Positions 33,583 to 46,249 of a stretch of 64,000 bases of DNA are shown one piece after another. The notes under the pieces were generated by a model. It saw nothing but the letters and a program-made list of their open reading frames with translations, did no database searches and was not told the origin of the DNA. Made by a program: the position numbers and the translations under genes. The DNA is from Balaenoptera acutorostrata (Eukaryota; Chordata; Mammalia; Artiodactyla; Balaenopteridae), in the NCBI RefSeq assembly GCF_949987535.1, contig NC_080081.1, positions 70,453,603 to 70,517,602 on the forward strand. Reading direction: 5' to 3'. Position 1 is the stretch's first letter. Each line of letters starts with the position of its first letter.

Positions 33583-36500
33583 ATTCAGCACCACCAAATC
33601 AGCTCTACAACAAATGCTATAGGAACTTCTCTAAGTGGGAAACAAGAGAAGAAAAGGACCTACAAAAACAAACCCAGAACAATTAAGAAAATGGTAATAA
33701 GATCATACATATTGATAATTACCTGAAGTGTGAAGGGATTAAATGCTCCAACCAAAAGACACAAGCTGGCTGAATGGATACAAAAACAAGACCCATATAT
33801 ATGCTGTCTACAAGAGACCCACTTCAGACCTAGGGACACATACAGACTGAAAGTGAGGGGATGGAAAAAGATATTCCATGCAAATGGAAATCAAAAGAAA
33901 GCTGGAGTAGCAATACTCGTATCAGATAAAATAGACTTTAAAATAAAGAATGTTACATGAGACAAAGAAGGACACCACATAATGATCAAGGGACCAATCC
34001 AAGAAGAAGATATAACAATTATAAATATATATGCACCCAACATAGGAGCACCTCGATACATAAGGCAAATGCTAACAGCTATAAAAGAGGAAATTGACAG
34101 GAACACAATAATAGTGGGGGACTTTAACACCTCACTTACATCAATGGACAGATCATACAGACAGAAAATTAATGAGGAACCACAAGCTTTAAATGACACA
34201 ATAGACCAGATAGATTTAATTGATATTTATAGGGCATTCCATCCGAAAACAGCAGATTACACTTTCTTCTCAAGTGCACACGGAACATTCTCCAGGATAG
34301 TTCACATCTTGGGTCACACATCAAGCCTTGGTAAATTTCAGATAACTGAAATCTTATCAAGCATCTTGTCCGACCACAATGCTATGAGATTAGAAATAAA
34401 TTACAGGGAAAAAAAACGTAAAAAAGACAAACACATGGAGGCTAAACAATACGTTACTAAATAACCAAGAGATCACTGAAGAAATCAAAGAGGAAATCAA
34501 AAAATACCTAGAGACAAATGACAATGAAAACATGATGATCCAAAACCTATGGGATGCAGCAAAAGCAGTTCTAAGAGGGAAGCTGATAGTAATACAATCC
34601 TACCTCAAGAAACAAGAAAAATCTCAAATAAACAATCTAACTTTACACCTAAAGGAACTAGAGAAAGAACAAACAAAACCCAAAGTTAGAAGGAAAGAAA
34701 TCATAAAGATCAGAGCAGAAATAAATGAAATAGAAACAAAGAAAACAATAGCAAAGATCAATAAAACTAAAAGCTGGTTCTTGGAGAAGATAAACAAAAT
34801 TGATAAACCTTTAGACAGATTCATCAAGAAAAAGAGGGAGAGGACTCAAATCAATAAAATTAGAAATGAGAAAGGAGAAGTTACAACGGACACCACAGTT
34901 ACAACAGACAAAGCATCATAAGAGACTACTACAAGAAACTCTATGCCAAAAAAATGGACAACCTGGAAGAAATGGACAAATTCTTAGAAAGGTATAACCT
35001 TCCAAGACTGAACCAGGAAGAAACAGAAAATATGAACAGACCAATCACAAGTAATGAAATTGAAACTGTGATTAAAAATCTTCCAATAAACAAAAGTCCA
35101 GGACCAGATGGCTTCACAGGTGAATTCTATCAAACATTTAGAGAAGAGCTAACACCCATCCTTCTCAAACTCTTCCAAAAAATTGCAGACAAAGGAACAC
35201 TCCCAAACTCATTCTATGAGGCCACCATCACCCTGATACCAAAACCCAACAGAGATACTACAGAAAAAGAAAATTACAGACCAATATCACTGATGAATAT
35301 AGATGCAAAAATCCTCAACAAAATACAAGGAAACAGAATCCAACAACACATTAAAAGGATCATACACTATGATCAAGTGGGATTTATCCCAGGGATGCAA
35401 GGATTTTTCAATATACGCAAATCAATCAATGTAATACACCATATTAACAATTGAAGAATAAAAACCATATGATCATCTCATTAGATGCAGAAAAAGCTTT
35501 TGACAAAATTCAACACCCATTTTTGATAAAAAAAAAACTCTCGGGAAAGTGGGCATAGAGGGAACCTACCTCAACATAATGAAGGCCATATAAACAAACC
35601 CACAGCAAACATCATTCTCAATGGTGAAAAACTGAAAGCATTTCCTCTACGATCAGGAACAAGACAAGAATGACCACTCTTGCCATTATTATTCAACACA
35701 GTTTTGGAAGTCCTAGCCATGGCAATCAGAGAAGAAAGAAAGAAAAGGAACACTAATTGGCAAAGAAGAAGTAAAAGTGTCACTGTTTGCTGATGACATG
35801 ATACTACACATAGAGAATCCTAAAGATGCCACCAGAAAACTACTAGAGCTAATCAATGAATTTGGTAAAGTTGCAGGATACAAAATTAATGCACAGAAAT
35901 CTCTTGCATTCCTATACATTAACAATGAAAGAGCAGAAAGAGAAATTAAGGAAACAATCACATTCACCATTGCAATAAAAAGAATAAAGTACCTAGGAAT
36001 AAACTTACCTAAGGAGGTAAAAGACCTGTACTCAGAAAACTATAAGACACTGATGAAAGAAATCAAAGATGACAAAAACAGATGGAGAGATATACTATGT
36101 TCTTGGATTGGAAGAATAAATATTGTGAAAGTGACTATACTACCCAAAGTAATCTACAGATTCAGTGCAATCCCTATCAAATTACCAATGGCAATTTTTA
36201 TAGAACTAGAACAAAAAAATCTTAAAATTTGTATGGAGACACAAAAGACCCCGAATAGCCAAAGCAATCTTGAGGGAAAAAAACGGAGCTGGAGCAATCA
36301 GACTCCCTGACTTCAGTCTATACTACAAAGCTACAGTAATCAAGGCAATATGGTACTGGCACAAAAGCAGAAATATAGATCAACGGAACAGGATAGAAAG
36401 CCCAGAGATTAAACTCACACACCTATGGTCAACTAATCTAAGACAAAGGAGGCAAGGATACACAATGGAGAAAAGATGGTCTCTTCAATAAGCGGTGCTG

Positions 36501-37676
36501 GGAAAACTGGAAAGCTACATGTAAAAGAATGAAATTAGAACACTTCCTAACACCATATACAAAAATAAACTCCAAATGGATTAAAGACAATAAGACCAGA
36601 CACTATAAAATTCTTAGAGGAAAACATAGGAAGAACACTCTTTGACATAAATCACAGCAAGATCTTTTTTGACCCACCTCCTAGAGTAATGGAAATAAAA
36701 ACAAAAATAAACAAATGAGACATAAACTTAAAACCTTTTGCACATCAAAGGAAACTATAAACAAGACGAAAAGACAACCCTCAGAATGGGAGGAAATATT
36801 TGCAAATGAATCAACGGAGAAAGGATTAATCTCCAAAATATATAAACAGCTCATGCAGCTCAATATTAAAAAAACAAACAATCCAATCAAAAAATGGGCA
36901 GAAGACCTAAATAGACATCTCTCCAAAGAAGACATACAGATGGCCAAGAGGCACATGAAAAGTTGCTGAACATCACTAATTATTAGAGAAATGCAAATCA
37001 AAACTGCAATGAGGTATCACCTCACACCGGTTAGAATGGGCATCATCAGAATAGCTACAAACAACAAATGCTGGAGAGGGTGTGGAGAAAGTGGAACTCT
37101 CTCGCACTGTTGGTGGGAATGTAAATTGATACAGCCACTATGGAGAACAGTATGGAGGTTCCTTAAAAAACTAAAAATAGAATTATCATATGACCCAGCA
37201 ATCCCACTTCTGGGCATATACCCTGAGAAAACCATAATTCAAAAAGACACATGCACCCCAATATTCATTGCAGCACTATTTACAATAGCCAGGTCATGGA
37301 AGCAACCTAAATGTCCATCGACAGATGAATGGATAAAGATGTGCTACATATATACAATGGAATGTTACTCAGCCATAAAAAGGAATGAAATTGGGTCATT
37401 TGTAGAGACGTGGATGGACCTAGAGAGTGTCATACAGAATGAAGTAAGTCAGAAAGAGAAAAACAAATATCGTATATTAACGCATATATGTGGAATCTTG
37501 AAAAATGGTACAGATGAACCAGTTTGCAAGGCAGAAATAGAGACACAGATGTAGAGAACAAACATGTGGACACCAAGGGGGGAAATTGGGGGAAGGGAAG
37601 GGTGGGATGAATTGGGAGATTGGGATTGACATATATACACTAATATGTATAAAATAGATAACTAATAAGAAAAAAA
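33583..37676 (+). pseudogene. Old L1, 3' segment: end of ORF1, broken ORF2, 3' UTR
   Basis: Continues the old L1 after the insertion. The end of ORF1 is followed by an ORF2 broken into pieces (open stretches 33730-33960, 33982-34464, 34532-34921, 34954-35454, 35777-36310, 36715-36969 and 36991-37554). Early damage includes a stop after ...KIKNVT at 33958 and a frameshift near 34411. The endonuclease residue equivalent to D204 is Val (SRIVHIL), so that domain would be dead even without the stops. The reverse-transcriptase FADD is still present near 35790. The normal ORF2 stop is lost, adding about 18 codons. The 3' UTR ends at ~37669 with a short A9 tail. The copy is clearly older than the young L1 by its many differences. 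Confidence 0.93.
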
Positions 37677-37734
37677 AATGCCCACTCCTTTTTTCCCAAT
37701 TACAGAAACTTTCCAAATTAGATTAGCATATGAT

Positions 37735-38144
37735 ATCCAGAAGATATATGCCCAAGTATGTTTATACCTGGGTTTTTAGAAGTTATAAAAAACCTAAAGC
37801 AACCTAAGTATCTATCAGCTTGGAATTAGTTGAATAAATGATGGCACATCCCCAAAGTGGAAGCACACAGCAGTACAAATTATGAGATTAATCTGTGCTT
37901 ATGCTGAGGAAATATGTCCATGACATACAGTACAGTGAAACATACTATATAGTCTGTATGATGAGCCAATTTATGTAATTTGGTGCACATAGATCTATAC
38001 ATATGAGTATGCGTAGAGCTATAACTATAAGGCTGTCCATGGATAGGTGAAGAGAAAATATTTCTGGGTAGTGAGATTTTGAGTGATTTAACCTTACTTT
38101 AAATTTTTTCTATTGTATTTGAATGTTTTTAAATGAGAGGTATT
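37735..38144 (+). repeat. Very old L1M-type 3' end
   Basis: 'caacctaagtatctatcagc' followed by 'ttgaataaatgatggcacat' and 'attatgagattaatctgtgc' recall the ORF2 end and 3' UTR of ancient L1M elements. 'gggtagtgagattttgagtg' with 'atgtttttaaatgagaggta' follows. It is interrupted on the right by the next L1. Confidence 0.55.
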
Positions 38145-38613
38145 GATTACTGTAGTTTTGTAGTATAGTCTGAGGTCAGGGAGTGGGATTCTTCCACCCC
38201 TGTTCTTTCTCAAGATTGTGTTGGTTACTTGAGGTCTTTTATGTTTCCATACAAATTTTAAAATTATTTATTCTAGTTCTATGAAAAATGCCATTGGTAT
38301 TTTGATAGGGATCGCATTGAATCTGTGGATTGCCTTGAGTAGTATGGTCATTTTAACAATACTGATTTTTCCAATCCAAGAACACGGTATATCTTTCCAT
38401 CTGTTTGTGTCATCTTCAATTTCTTTCATCAATGTCTTATAGTATTACGAATATAGGTCTTTTGCCTCCTTTGGTAGGTTTATTCCTAGGTATTTTATTC
38501 CTTTTTTATGCAATAGTAAATGGGATTGTTTCCTTAATTTCTCTTTCTGATAGTTAATTGTTAGTGTACAGAAATGCAACAGACTTCTGTATATTAATTT
38601 TGTATCCTGCAAC
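38145..38613 (-). mobile_element. Inverted 5' part of a twin-primed L1
   Basis: Antisense L1 ORF2 from the reverse-transcriptase region. Reverse complement gives 'gttgcaggatacaaaattaa' through 'accaatggcatttttcatag' to 'actacaaaactacagtaatc'-like text, matching 30785-31255 of the young L1. It joins head-on to the sense half at about 38614-38617. In L1 coordinates the two halves are nearly contiguous (a few tens of bases lost), the signature of twin priming. Confidence 0.88.
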
Positions 38614-39607
38614 TGTAAAAGACAGACACATGTATCAATGGAACAGGATAGAGAGCCTACAAATAAACCCACGAACTTATGGTCAATTAATCTACAACAA
38701 CAGAGGCAAGAATATACAATGGAGAAAAGACAGTCTCTTCAATAAGTTGTGCTGGGAAAACTGGACAGCTACATGTAAAAGAATGAAATTAGAACATTCT
38801 CTAACACCTTATACAAAAGTAAATTCGTAATGGATTAAAGACCTAAATGTAAGACAAGATACTATAAAACTCCTAGAGGAAAACATAGGCAGAACACTCT
38901 GATGTAAATTGCAGCAATACTTTTTGGAAACCTATCCTAAAGTAAAGGGAATAAAAGCAAAAATAAACAAATGGGACCTAATTAAACTTAAAAGCTTTTG
39001 CACAACAAAGGAAACCATCAACAAAACAAAAAGACAACCTACTGAATAGGAGAAAATATTTGCAAAAGATATGACTGATAAGGGATTAATGTCCAACATA
39101 TATAAACAGCTCATACAACTCAACATCAAAAAGACAACCCAATTAAAAAATGGGCAGAAGAACTGAATAGATCTTTTTTCAAAGAGGAAATTCAGATAGC
39201 CAACAGGCACATGAAAAGATGCTCAACGTCACTAATCATCAGGGAAATGCAAATCAAAACCACAGTGAGATATCACCTCACACCTGTCAGAATGGCTCTT
39301 ATCAAAAAGAATGCAAATAACAAATGTTGATGAGGATGTGGAGAAAAGGGAACCTTCATACACTGTTGGTGAGAATGTAAATTGGTGCAGCCACTGTGGA
39401 AAACAATATGGAGGTTTCTCAAAAAACTAAAAATAGAGCTATCATATGACCCAGCCATTCTACTCCACTTTGGGTATATATCCAAAATAACCAAAAACAC
39501 TAATTCGAAAAGATACAGGCACCCCAATGTTCATAGCAGCACTATTTACAATAGCCAAGATACGGAAACAACCTAAATGTCCATTGACAGAAGAATGGAT
39601 ATATACG

Positions 39608-39650
<43 letters not shown>

Positions 39651-40038
39651 AATGGAATTCTACTCAGCCATAAGAAGAATGAAATTTTGCCATTTGCAGC
39701 AACATGGATGGACTTGGAGGGCATTATGCTAAGTGAAATACATCAGACATAGAAAGACAAACACTGTATGATATCATTTATTTGTGGAATCTGAAAAATA
39801 CAACAAACTAGTGAATATAACAAAAAAGAAGCAGACTCACAGATGTAGGGAACAAACTAGTGGTTACAATGGTGGGGCGGGGGGTAAATAGGGGTGGGGG
39901 AGGCAGAGTGCAAACTACTGGGTGTAAGACAGGCTACAGGGATGTATTGTACAACATGGGGAATAGAGCCAGTATTTTGTAATAACTGTAAATGGAGTGT
40001 AACCTTAAAAAATTGTATAAAAATTTTAATAAATAAAT
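38614..40038 (+). mobile_element. Sense 3' part of the twin-primed L1 (L1MA-like)
   Basis: ORF2 from the part after the reverse transcriptase to the end, with many stops, followed by a 3' UTR unlike that of the younger L1s ('gtggttacaatggtggggcg', 'ggatgtattgtacaacatgg', 'ggagtgtaaccttaaaaaat'). The 3' UTR resembles older L1MA-type elements. A (CA)n microsatellite interrupts ORF2 at 39611-39645. No coding capacity. A clear target-site duplication was not found. Confidence 0.85.
39610..39650 (+). repeat. (AC)n microsatellite inside the old L1
   Basis: About 18 AC units grew where the L1 sequence normally reads 'atatatacaatggaat'. Likely length-polymorphic. Confidence 0.92.
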
Positions 40039-40519
40039 ATAACATGAACCTCTACTAAAAAAAAATAACAAAAAAATAGAAAAAAACCAAAAAATGTACA
40101 TTTGCAAAAATATCTTTACATCTGAAAACAATTTGTAGGTTAGATTTTTCTCACTTATCCTGGGTATGCATAATGATTGCTAAGAAATCAAAATCATTCA
40201 TGAATTTAATGTGTAACCCAGGCCAAATAATGAAATAATGAAAGCAAAATGAATAAACGTCTTTAAAATTAAAAAAAACATAAAAATAAATTAAAAAAAT
40301 GAAAGGTAGTATTTTACAACACTGTTTTCAAGAATAAAATCACAACAGAAAGAATGAAAGAGTGAAAGGGAGGAAAGAAGGAAGAAAGAAAGGAAGGAGG
40401 AAGGAAGGGATGGAGGGAGGGAGGGATGGAGAGATGCAACCTACACTCAAACCAAACTCCCAGCATCACCCAGCCCTTCTTTCACTCCCAGAATTTCCTG
40501 GGCACAGATTTTCTTCCAC
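40039..40519. other. A-rich spacer and (GGAA)n patch
   Basis: A-rich low-complexity DNA (40056-40100, 40268-40300) is followed by a degenerate GGAA/GGGA purine array at about 40345-40432. No gene seen. Confidence 0.6.
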
Positions 40520-40642
40520 TTCTAGATTGTGAAGCCTCTGTGAGGTCAGACACCGTATCTTATTCATCTCTAAATGCCCCCAAATCATCAATCACAATAT
40601 TTTGTACATAGTAGGCAGTCAATAATAAATGTTTGCTAAATA
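40520..40642 (+). repeat. L2 LINE 3' end, broken by a mariner MITE
   Basis: 'ttgtgaagcctctgtgaggt', then 'tttgtacatagtaggcagtc' and 'aataataaatgtttgctaaa' match the sense L2 end. Confidence 0.7.
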
Positions 40643-40722
40643 TTGGGTTGGCCAAAAAATTCGTTCAGGTTTTTCCATAAGATATTATGGAAAAACCCAA
40701 ATGAACTTTCTGGCCAACCCAA
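40643..40722 (+). mobile_element. 80-bp mariner-type palindromic MITE with TA duplication
   Basis: Almost the whole element is an inverted repeat: arms of about 37 bp start ttgggttggccaaaaaattc and end in its near complement (...tttctggccaacccaa), around a short centre. TA dinucleotides at 40641-40642 and 40723-40724 are the mariner target duplication. Similar elements are known in cetartiodactyl genomes, comparable to primate MADE1. It has no coding capacity and would need a mariner transposase in trans. Confidence 0.9.
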
Positions 40723-40724
40723 TA

Positions 40725-42222
40725 ATTTTGTTTCCTCTTTGCCCACTCAAAGCCTTGAGAGATTTTGTTGTACATTACCTTGAACTCAGCATTTCAGCCT
40801 GAATTATTAGTATCAAATGTAAGGCTGAAAACTTAGTTGTGCGCTTTCTTTCCTTACCATTTAGAGCCTTAGAAAACGTGATCTGTCTTGCATGAATCCC
40901 TGGGGTGCCCCCCATCAAAGAATCTGCCTCATAAGATATATCTGTTTATCTCTCATCTTTGTTTTATTTCTAAACCAGCTCTTTCTTATACTTTTAAAGA
41001 GCAAATTTAAGGACCTTTTGGTCCTTAAATACTTTTACAACCTAGTAAAAGGATTTTAATGGAATTTAAAAATTTCTGTCAGGTCCTTTTGTCCACATAT
41101 TAATCTACCTCTCCACCTCCATAACACTCTAAGGGTTTGACCAGTCATCATTTCTACTTAAATCATTTTGTCTTTTTTCCTCCCCATCTTAGACAGGCTA
41201 TTGGCTCGCTAGTGTAGAACATATCTTGTGATGAAACTTGTGCTAGCTGATCCCCCACTGTGCAATGCAGAGAGAGGTGTACACATTTGCTTGTGGACCA
41301 CACTTTTCCCTGGAGTGCCTTCCAGTTCATGAGAGGCAGCTAGCTGCCCTGGTGATTTATTTATACCTAGTTTGTCAATCAGGTCTCGAGTATCCTGTTT
41401 CTTTGCCATTTTTTGAGCTGATTACTTCTGACTTCTCTATTTTGAAAGACAACTTTGTAGTAGGAATCTCCCCAAAGTTCCAGAATAGAAAGCAAATAAT
41501 GCATTAACCTCCCTCATCCCTTTTTTCCCTGGAATTTACTTCATTAACAGCAAGCATCAAGAGGTGGCCTTGATTCTCTAGACAGTGCTGCCATTGATTA
41601 CCATAGCAATTTGTTAATTTTTGAAGTTTATAAATTTCTTAAAGGTATTTTAAAAATTATTTTTGGCTGATGTGTTGTCTTTAGACATGGCTTACTTCAG
41701 GGGCCACCCTCTTCATCTTTCTAATCATGCCTGTTCTCTGTGGTAACTTCCTTATTCTCCCAGTTAATGTAGGAAAACATTTCTAGAACAGGGGTGTTTA
41801 TAGGTATTTCATTAAAAAAAAATTCAACATTCAAATAGACTTTTGAAATCTTTTGGGCTAAGCAAACAAAGTTTCTTGAGAGGGTGCTTCATAAAGCCTA
41901 GAGACGCTAACATGCTTTGTGAGTCTCTGAGAAAGAGAAATCATTTCATGTTTCCCAAATTTATTTAACTTGGGACTCTTCTCCCTCCTGACTTGCTCCA
42001 CCACAAATCAGGGGTAAGGAACACTGCAGAGGGAACTACCTTTGAGAAACACCAGTAATAGAATTTTAGTTAGAGCTCATGGATCCTTTGATGTTGGCAT
42101 TTACTTATCTGAGATTTCCTATGAGATATTTATAAGAATTTGCTAAGATTTGTGCTTATTATGGGCTCCTAAAAATATTTTTACATTTTTAACCTAATAA
42201 TACTAAGAAATTTGGTATAAAT
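40725..42222. other. Spacer, nothing recognised
   Basis: No gene, RNA or repeat I can name. Short frames at 41209-41507 overlap on opposite strands without motifs. Confidence 0.35.
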
Positions 42223-42746
42223 TGTAGGCAAAATAATACCCCCATCCCTCACTCCCCTAAAATATGTCTATGTCCTAATCCCTGGAACCTGTGGATATGT
42301 TAGTTACGTGGAAAAGAAGAATTAAGGCTGTGGATAGAATTAAGGTTGCCAATCAGGTGACCATAAAATAAGATTATCTTGGATTATCCAGGTACACCCA
42401 GTGTAATCACAAGGGTTCTTAAAAATGGAAGAGGAAGGCAGAAGAGTGTCAGAGGGAGACATGACAAGAGAATAATGGTCAGGGAGAGATAATGTTGATG
42501 GCTTTAAGGATGGAAGTGGCCATGAACCAAGGGATCTGGGCACCCTGTAGGGGCTGGAAAAGGTGAGGAACTGGATTCTCCCCAAGAGCCTCCAGAAAGG
42601 AATTCAGCTCTGCTGACATCTTGATTTTAGCTTAGTAAGACCCATTTCAGACTTCTGATCTCCAGAATTTTCAGATAATAAATGTGCATTGTTTAAGCCA
42701 CCAAGTTTATGGCAATTTTTTACAACAGTCATAGAAAACTAGTACA
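42223..42746 (+). mobile_element. Solitary MaLR LTR (MLT1/MST type)
   Basis: Sense order of a MaLR LTR: 'tatgtcctaatccctggaac', 'cttggattatccaggtacac', 'ggccatgaaccaagggatct', 'tctgatctccagaattttca', 'tgtttaagccaccaagttta' and 'agaaaactagtaca' at the end. About 525 bp, no internal viral genes. Confidence 0.82.
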
Positions 42747-42829
42747 GTACCAAACATGAGTTGCTACCTGATAAACATTCTATCACCAGAAAATTAAAAT
42801 TAATATTGTCATTTTAATATTCTTCTTTG

Positions 42830-42955
42830 GTACAACCTACATAGCCCTATGAGTTGGAATGTTACTTAAACTTTCTGAGCCTTAGGGGTTTTTGTTGTTA
42901 AATAAAATGAGAATGATAGTTACTCCTTGATAGTGTATGGATTAAGTAAGTTCAT
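42830..42955 (+). repeat. MIR SINE fragment
   Basis: 'aaactttctgagccttaggg', 'aaataaaatgagaatgatag' and 'ttactccttgatagtgtatg' follow the sense MIR core. Confidence 0.55.
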
Positions 42956-44579
42956 CTCTGCACCAAGATGAAGAAAACTTTATTTCTTGGCAGCTAGTAA
43001 AATAATCCCTATTACGGAGAGACCTTCCTTGTTTTGGAAGTGCCTTTATTAGGAAGAGAAAGGAAAAGGAATCCAGGAGCGTGGTGGTAAAGACAGAAAT
43101 GGGAGGGAAGAAAGATAAAGGATGCTGTGTTCTGGGTGAAAAACAAATCCTCAGTTAAGTTTACAGAATCCCAAGATGCTTGATGAGATTGGATGTCTTG
43201 TGAAAAGTGGTAAATGGTTCAATTTCTGTGTCTTGGTTGATCTTGGGGGGTTTGGTGAACCAAAGACAGCACACATACCTGCAGGGGTGTGGAGCTACAG
43301 GGTCCCTGAGACTGCAGGGCCACAGGAGTTCCCCCAAATCTTGGGAGGACATTGGCTATGCTTAGGTCATGGGGCTTAAAGTGGACAACAGGGTGCCAGA
43401 GAAATTTCAACTAGACTAGGGAGCAGGCTGAGCACCCAGCCTACATCTGAGTGAAGCGCGTGAAGTTCTTAGTCCGGTGTCAGCCACAAATGCTCACTGT
43501 TGGTGGGTTCGCTGTCACAATGCAGTCCATTTGCATATATCTCTGCAGCAGACACCATGGCCAGTCCACTCCTCAGCATCGCATCCAACAGATTTCCTTT
43601 CCCAGGGAGCTCTGAGGTCACTTTAACAGGAAGGAGTTCTATGTGAAACCCATTTATGTAAAGCCTGTCTGATGTACCTTCACATCCCCCTTGGATGATT
43701 GAAAGCCCTGTTATCACTAACAGACAAAGCTGGCATTTTTGAAAAGTAATGAACTTCATTCCACTGACATGAAGCCTTGAGGAGAAGGTCCTGGGAGATG
43801 AAACTCTCTGGAACCTGGACAGGGTATGAGCAGTTTCTGCTTCTGTGGCTGCAGCCTGGCTCTAATGATGGGAGAGCAGCTGTGGAGTTGCTTAATGGCC
43901 ACGTCAGGCTGGGCCTGCCCGGAGCGCTCTCTGAGCCTCCCTCCGTCTCTAATGAACAGTGCTGTGGGCAGGCAGTGATTCATTGGGCTCCTGCCTCATT
44001 AGAATGTCAAGCAAGGTTCAGCTGCCTCAAATCCTTTGTGCAAACGAGGCAGGTTGAAATTATAAATAAATACAATAGCAAAAGGTTAGTGTATATGAAG
44101 GAACTCTTCTCCTTTCTCTGAATTGACTTGGCTTTACTCTTTCTGGTATATGTCATTTAGTACCAAGTTCAAGTGTACAGGAAACTAACCTAATCAAGTT
44201 ATAACAGAACTTAATTTGTATTTCTAGCCTACATTCTTTCAAGGTCTCCCACTAACATTTTCCTCTGGATGGGCATCTAGAGGATTCTGTACCTGTAATA
44301 GTGAGACATGGGAAGGAGTGTCTGCTTATCAGGTGTTGTCACCACTCCACCCTGACAACCTCTGAGGGGTCTTCATTCTTGTCTAGTCTTCAGGGATCAA
44401 CCTATTCAGGTTCTTGTCTCAATAGCAAGGCCCCTCAGGTGTGCCAGTGATCTGTGCTGTGAATGTCTGGCTTCATAAAATATTCTACTGCTCCCCAAAC
44501 ACTCAGGCTAGCAGTCTCAGGCTGTTTCAGGCCCATCTGACTTGGCCTCTCATGCTGTAGGCATCCTTCGGCCTGCCCA
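42956..44579. other. Spacer with a possible conserved stretch, no gene called
   Basis: About 43780-44095 is more GC-rich than its surroundings, contains homeobox-like TAAT cores and matches no repeat I recognise. This is the kind of stretch that can be a conserved non-coding element, but I have no comparison to test that. On the minus strand 43469-43759 a 96-codon frame begins with a signal-peptide-like N-terminus. I do not call it a gene. Confidence 0.3.
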
Positions 44580-46249
44580 AAATAGTTTGTGTTATAGATA
44601 AAATAATAGAAACTGATTCTGGCTATTTAAACAGAAAAAGGAATGTATCAGAAGTTTAACAGGTGGCTCACAGAATTAATGGTAAACTTGGAGAATTACA
44701 CGCAGGAAAATTAGCCAAAACCAGCAAAGGCAAGGCAGCAGGGACCACAGTGATGGACCCTCCCTGTGGAAGGACCCGACTGGCCAAGGTTGGGTCATGT
44801 GCTCTTGTACTGGCTGCAGTACTTACTTTCATCTTCCGTAAAAGAATGTACACACAGTGGGGGAGTTCCCTAAAATCAGAAGAGGGTTTCGATGCTAGAC
44901 TGGTAAGATATGGTAAATTCAATAAATAATGTCCTTTCAATAGACCATGCTAGTCGGATAGTTCAGGGGCTCAAATGATACTACTCAAGTGTTAAACCCT
45001 GGGCTCTGGGCTCTTGGACTAGACATAAGGGCAGCAGAAGAAATATCTGTGTGCTGAGCTTGGGCCATAATCCTGAGATGGCCTTGAAGACCCTACACAA
45101 ACCCTTATGTGATGTGGGGGGCATCATGATTGGTATAACCAAGAACTGTGTGGATATGCCAGAGAGCTGGTGGCCATATGGAGGCCTTCAATGGGACAAG
45201 GAGGCACTACTAGTGTCTGTACAGATGGACTGTGAGAAATGGATAAGAATGCAGACATCATGCCACAAGCCAGTAATGATATGGGACACTGACCAGAGGC
45301 CTTCCCTACCCTGGCACTTCAGAACCACTGAAGTCCCATCCTGGGTACCTAGAAGCAACACCAAGTAAAAGAGAGAGACCCTAGAATGGCTGAGATGTTT
45401 CTGCCCCTATTGGAATAGGACACCAAAATACAAAATAAAAATGGTCTAGTTAAAAAAAAGAAGAAGAAAAAAAAATTTGAACTATTTTGCCTACCAGAAT
45501 TTATGAACAGGTCATAATTATTTTATATCAAATCATTAACTACTTGTAAGAATTTGAAAGGCAACTGCCCAAAGGGAATTCGTTTCCTATTGACTAGGAA
45601 AGGAGAGAATGTAAGCTATGGAATATAATTGTTGGTGGAACTCTGTGGGAAGACAGATCTAGGAGAGGAAAGGTGGATTTTCACTCTGTGACAGCAGGAG
45701 GCCAGCTCTGAGCAGGGAAGAGGGTTTAACAGACACCGATGTGTTAAAATGCAGATGATATAGGCCAAGCACTTCATCAAATCCAGAGCTGTGAATTAAC
45801 CTTTACAAAATGAATGGCTTTTTCAGTGCTGAATAAAAGTCCCAGTGAAACAGAGGAGGAAAATGCTGGAACCATGCTCTAAATCTGAGTAAGATGGTGA
45901 CCTTTGCATCCTAATTGCTTGCAGCTATCTTAATATGACGTTTGGCATTTTTAACCTTGCACGTGAAAAAATAACAAATTTCAGAAAAAAATGCTGAGGT
46001 TAATAAGCTTCTCCCCAACAAAACCAGATTCCCTCTAGCTGGATAGTATAACAATAAAGACTGCATTTTGACTACTTGACTTTTACCGTGGTGTAGATAT
46101 TTAATTGGTCAATGGTCCCACACTATGAAAAATGGTTTATTGAAAGGGCATCTATTGCCATTGCTTCGTTGAAGAGACCAGCGTTTTGTGGTAAGTTAAT
46201 TTACCAGCTTTTTGTCATCATTTGAAGGTTTAAACAAGAGACTATGAGA
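44580..46249. other. Spacer, nothing recognised
   Basis: Two modest frames (44663-44929 and 45051-45368) are open but carry no domain I recognise and lie close to A-rich runs (45451-45475). They may lie in an unidentified old repeat. Confidence 0.3.

Noticed and set aside
39500..39724. Cys-Val-rich minus-strand frames
   Set aside because: They translate the (CA)n microsatellite within the old L1.
43777..44121. 114-codon plus-strand frame
   Set aside because: No domain or splice support; it overlaps minus-strand frames of similar quality.
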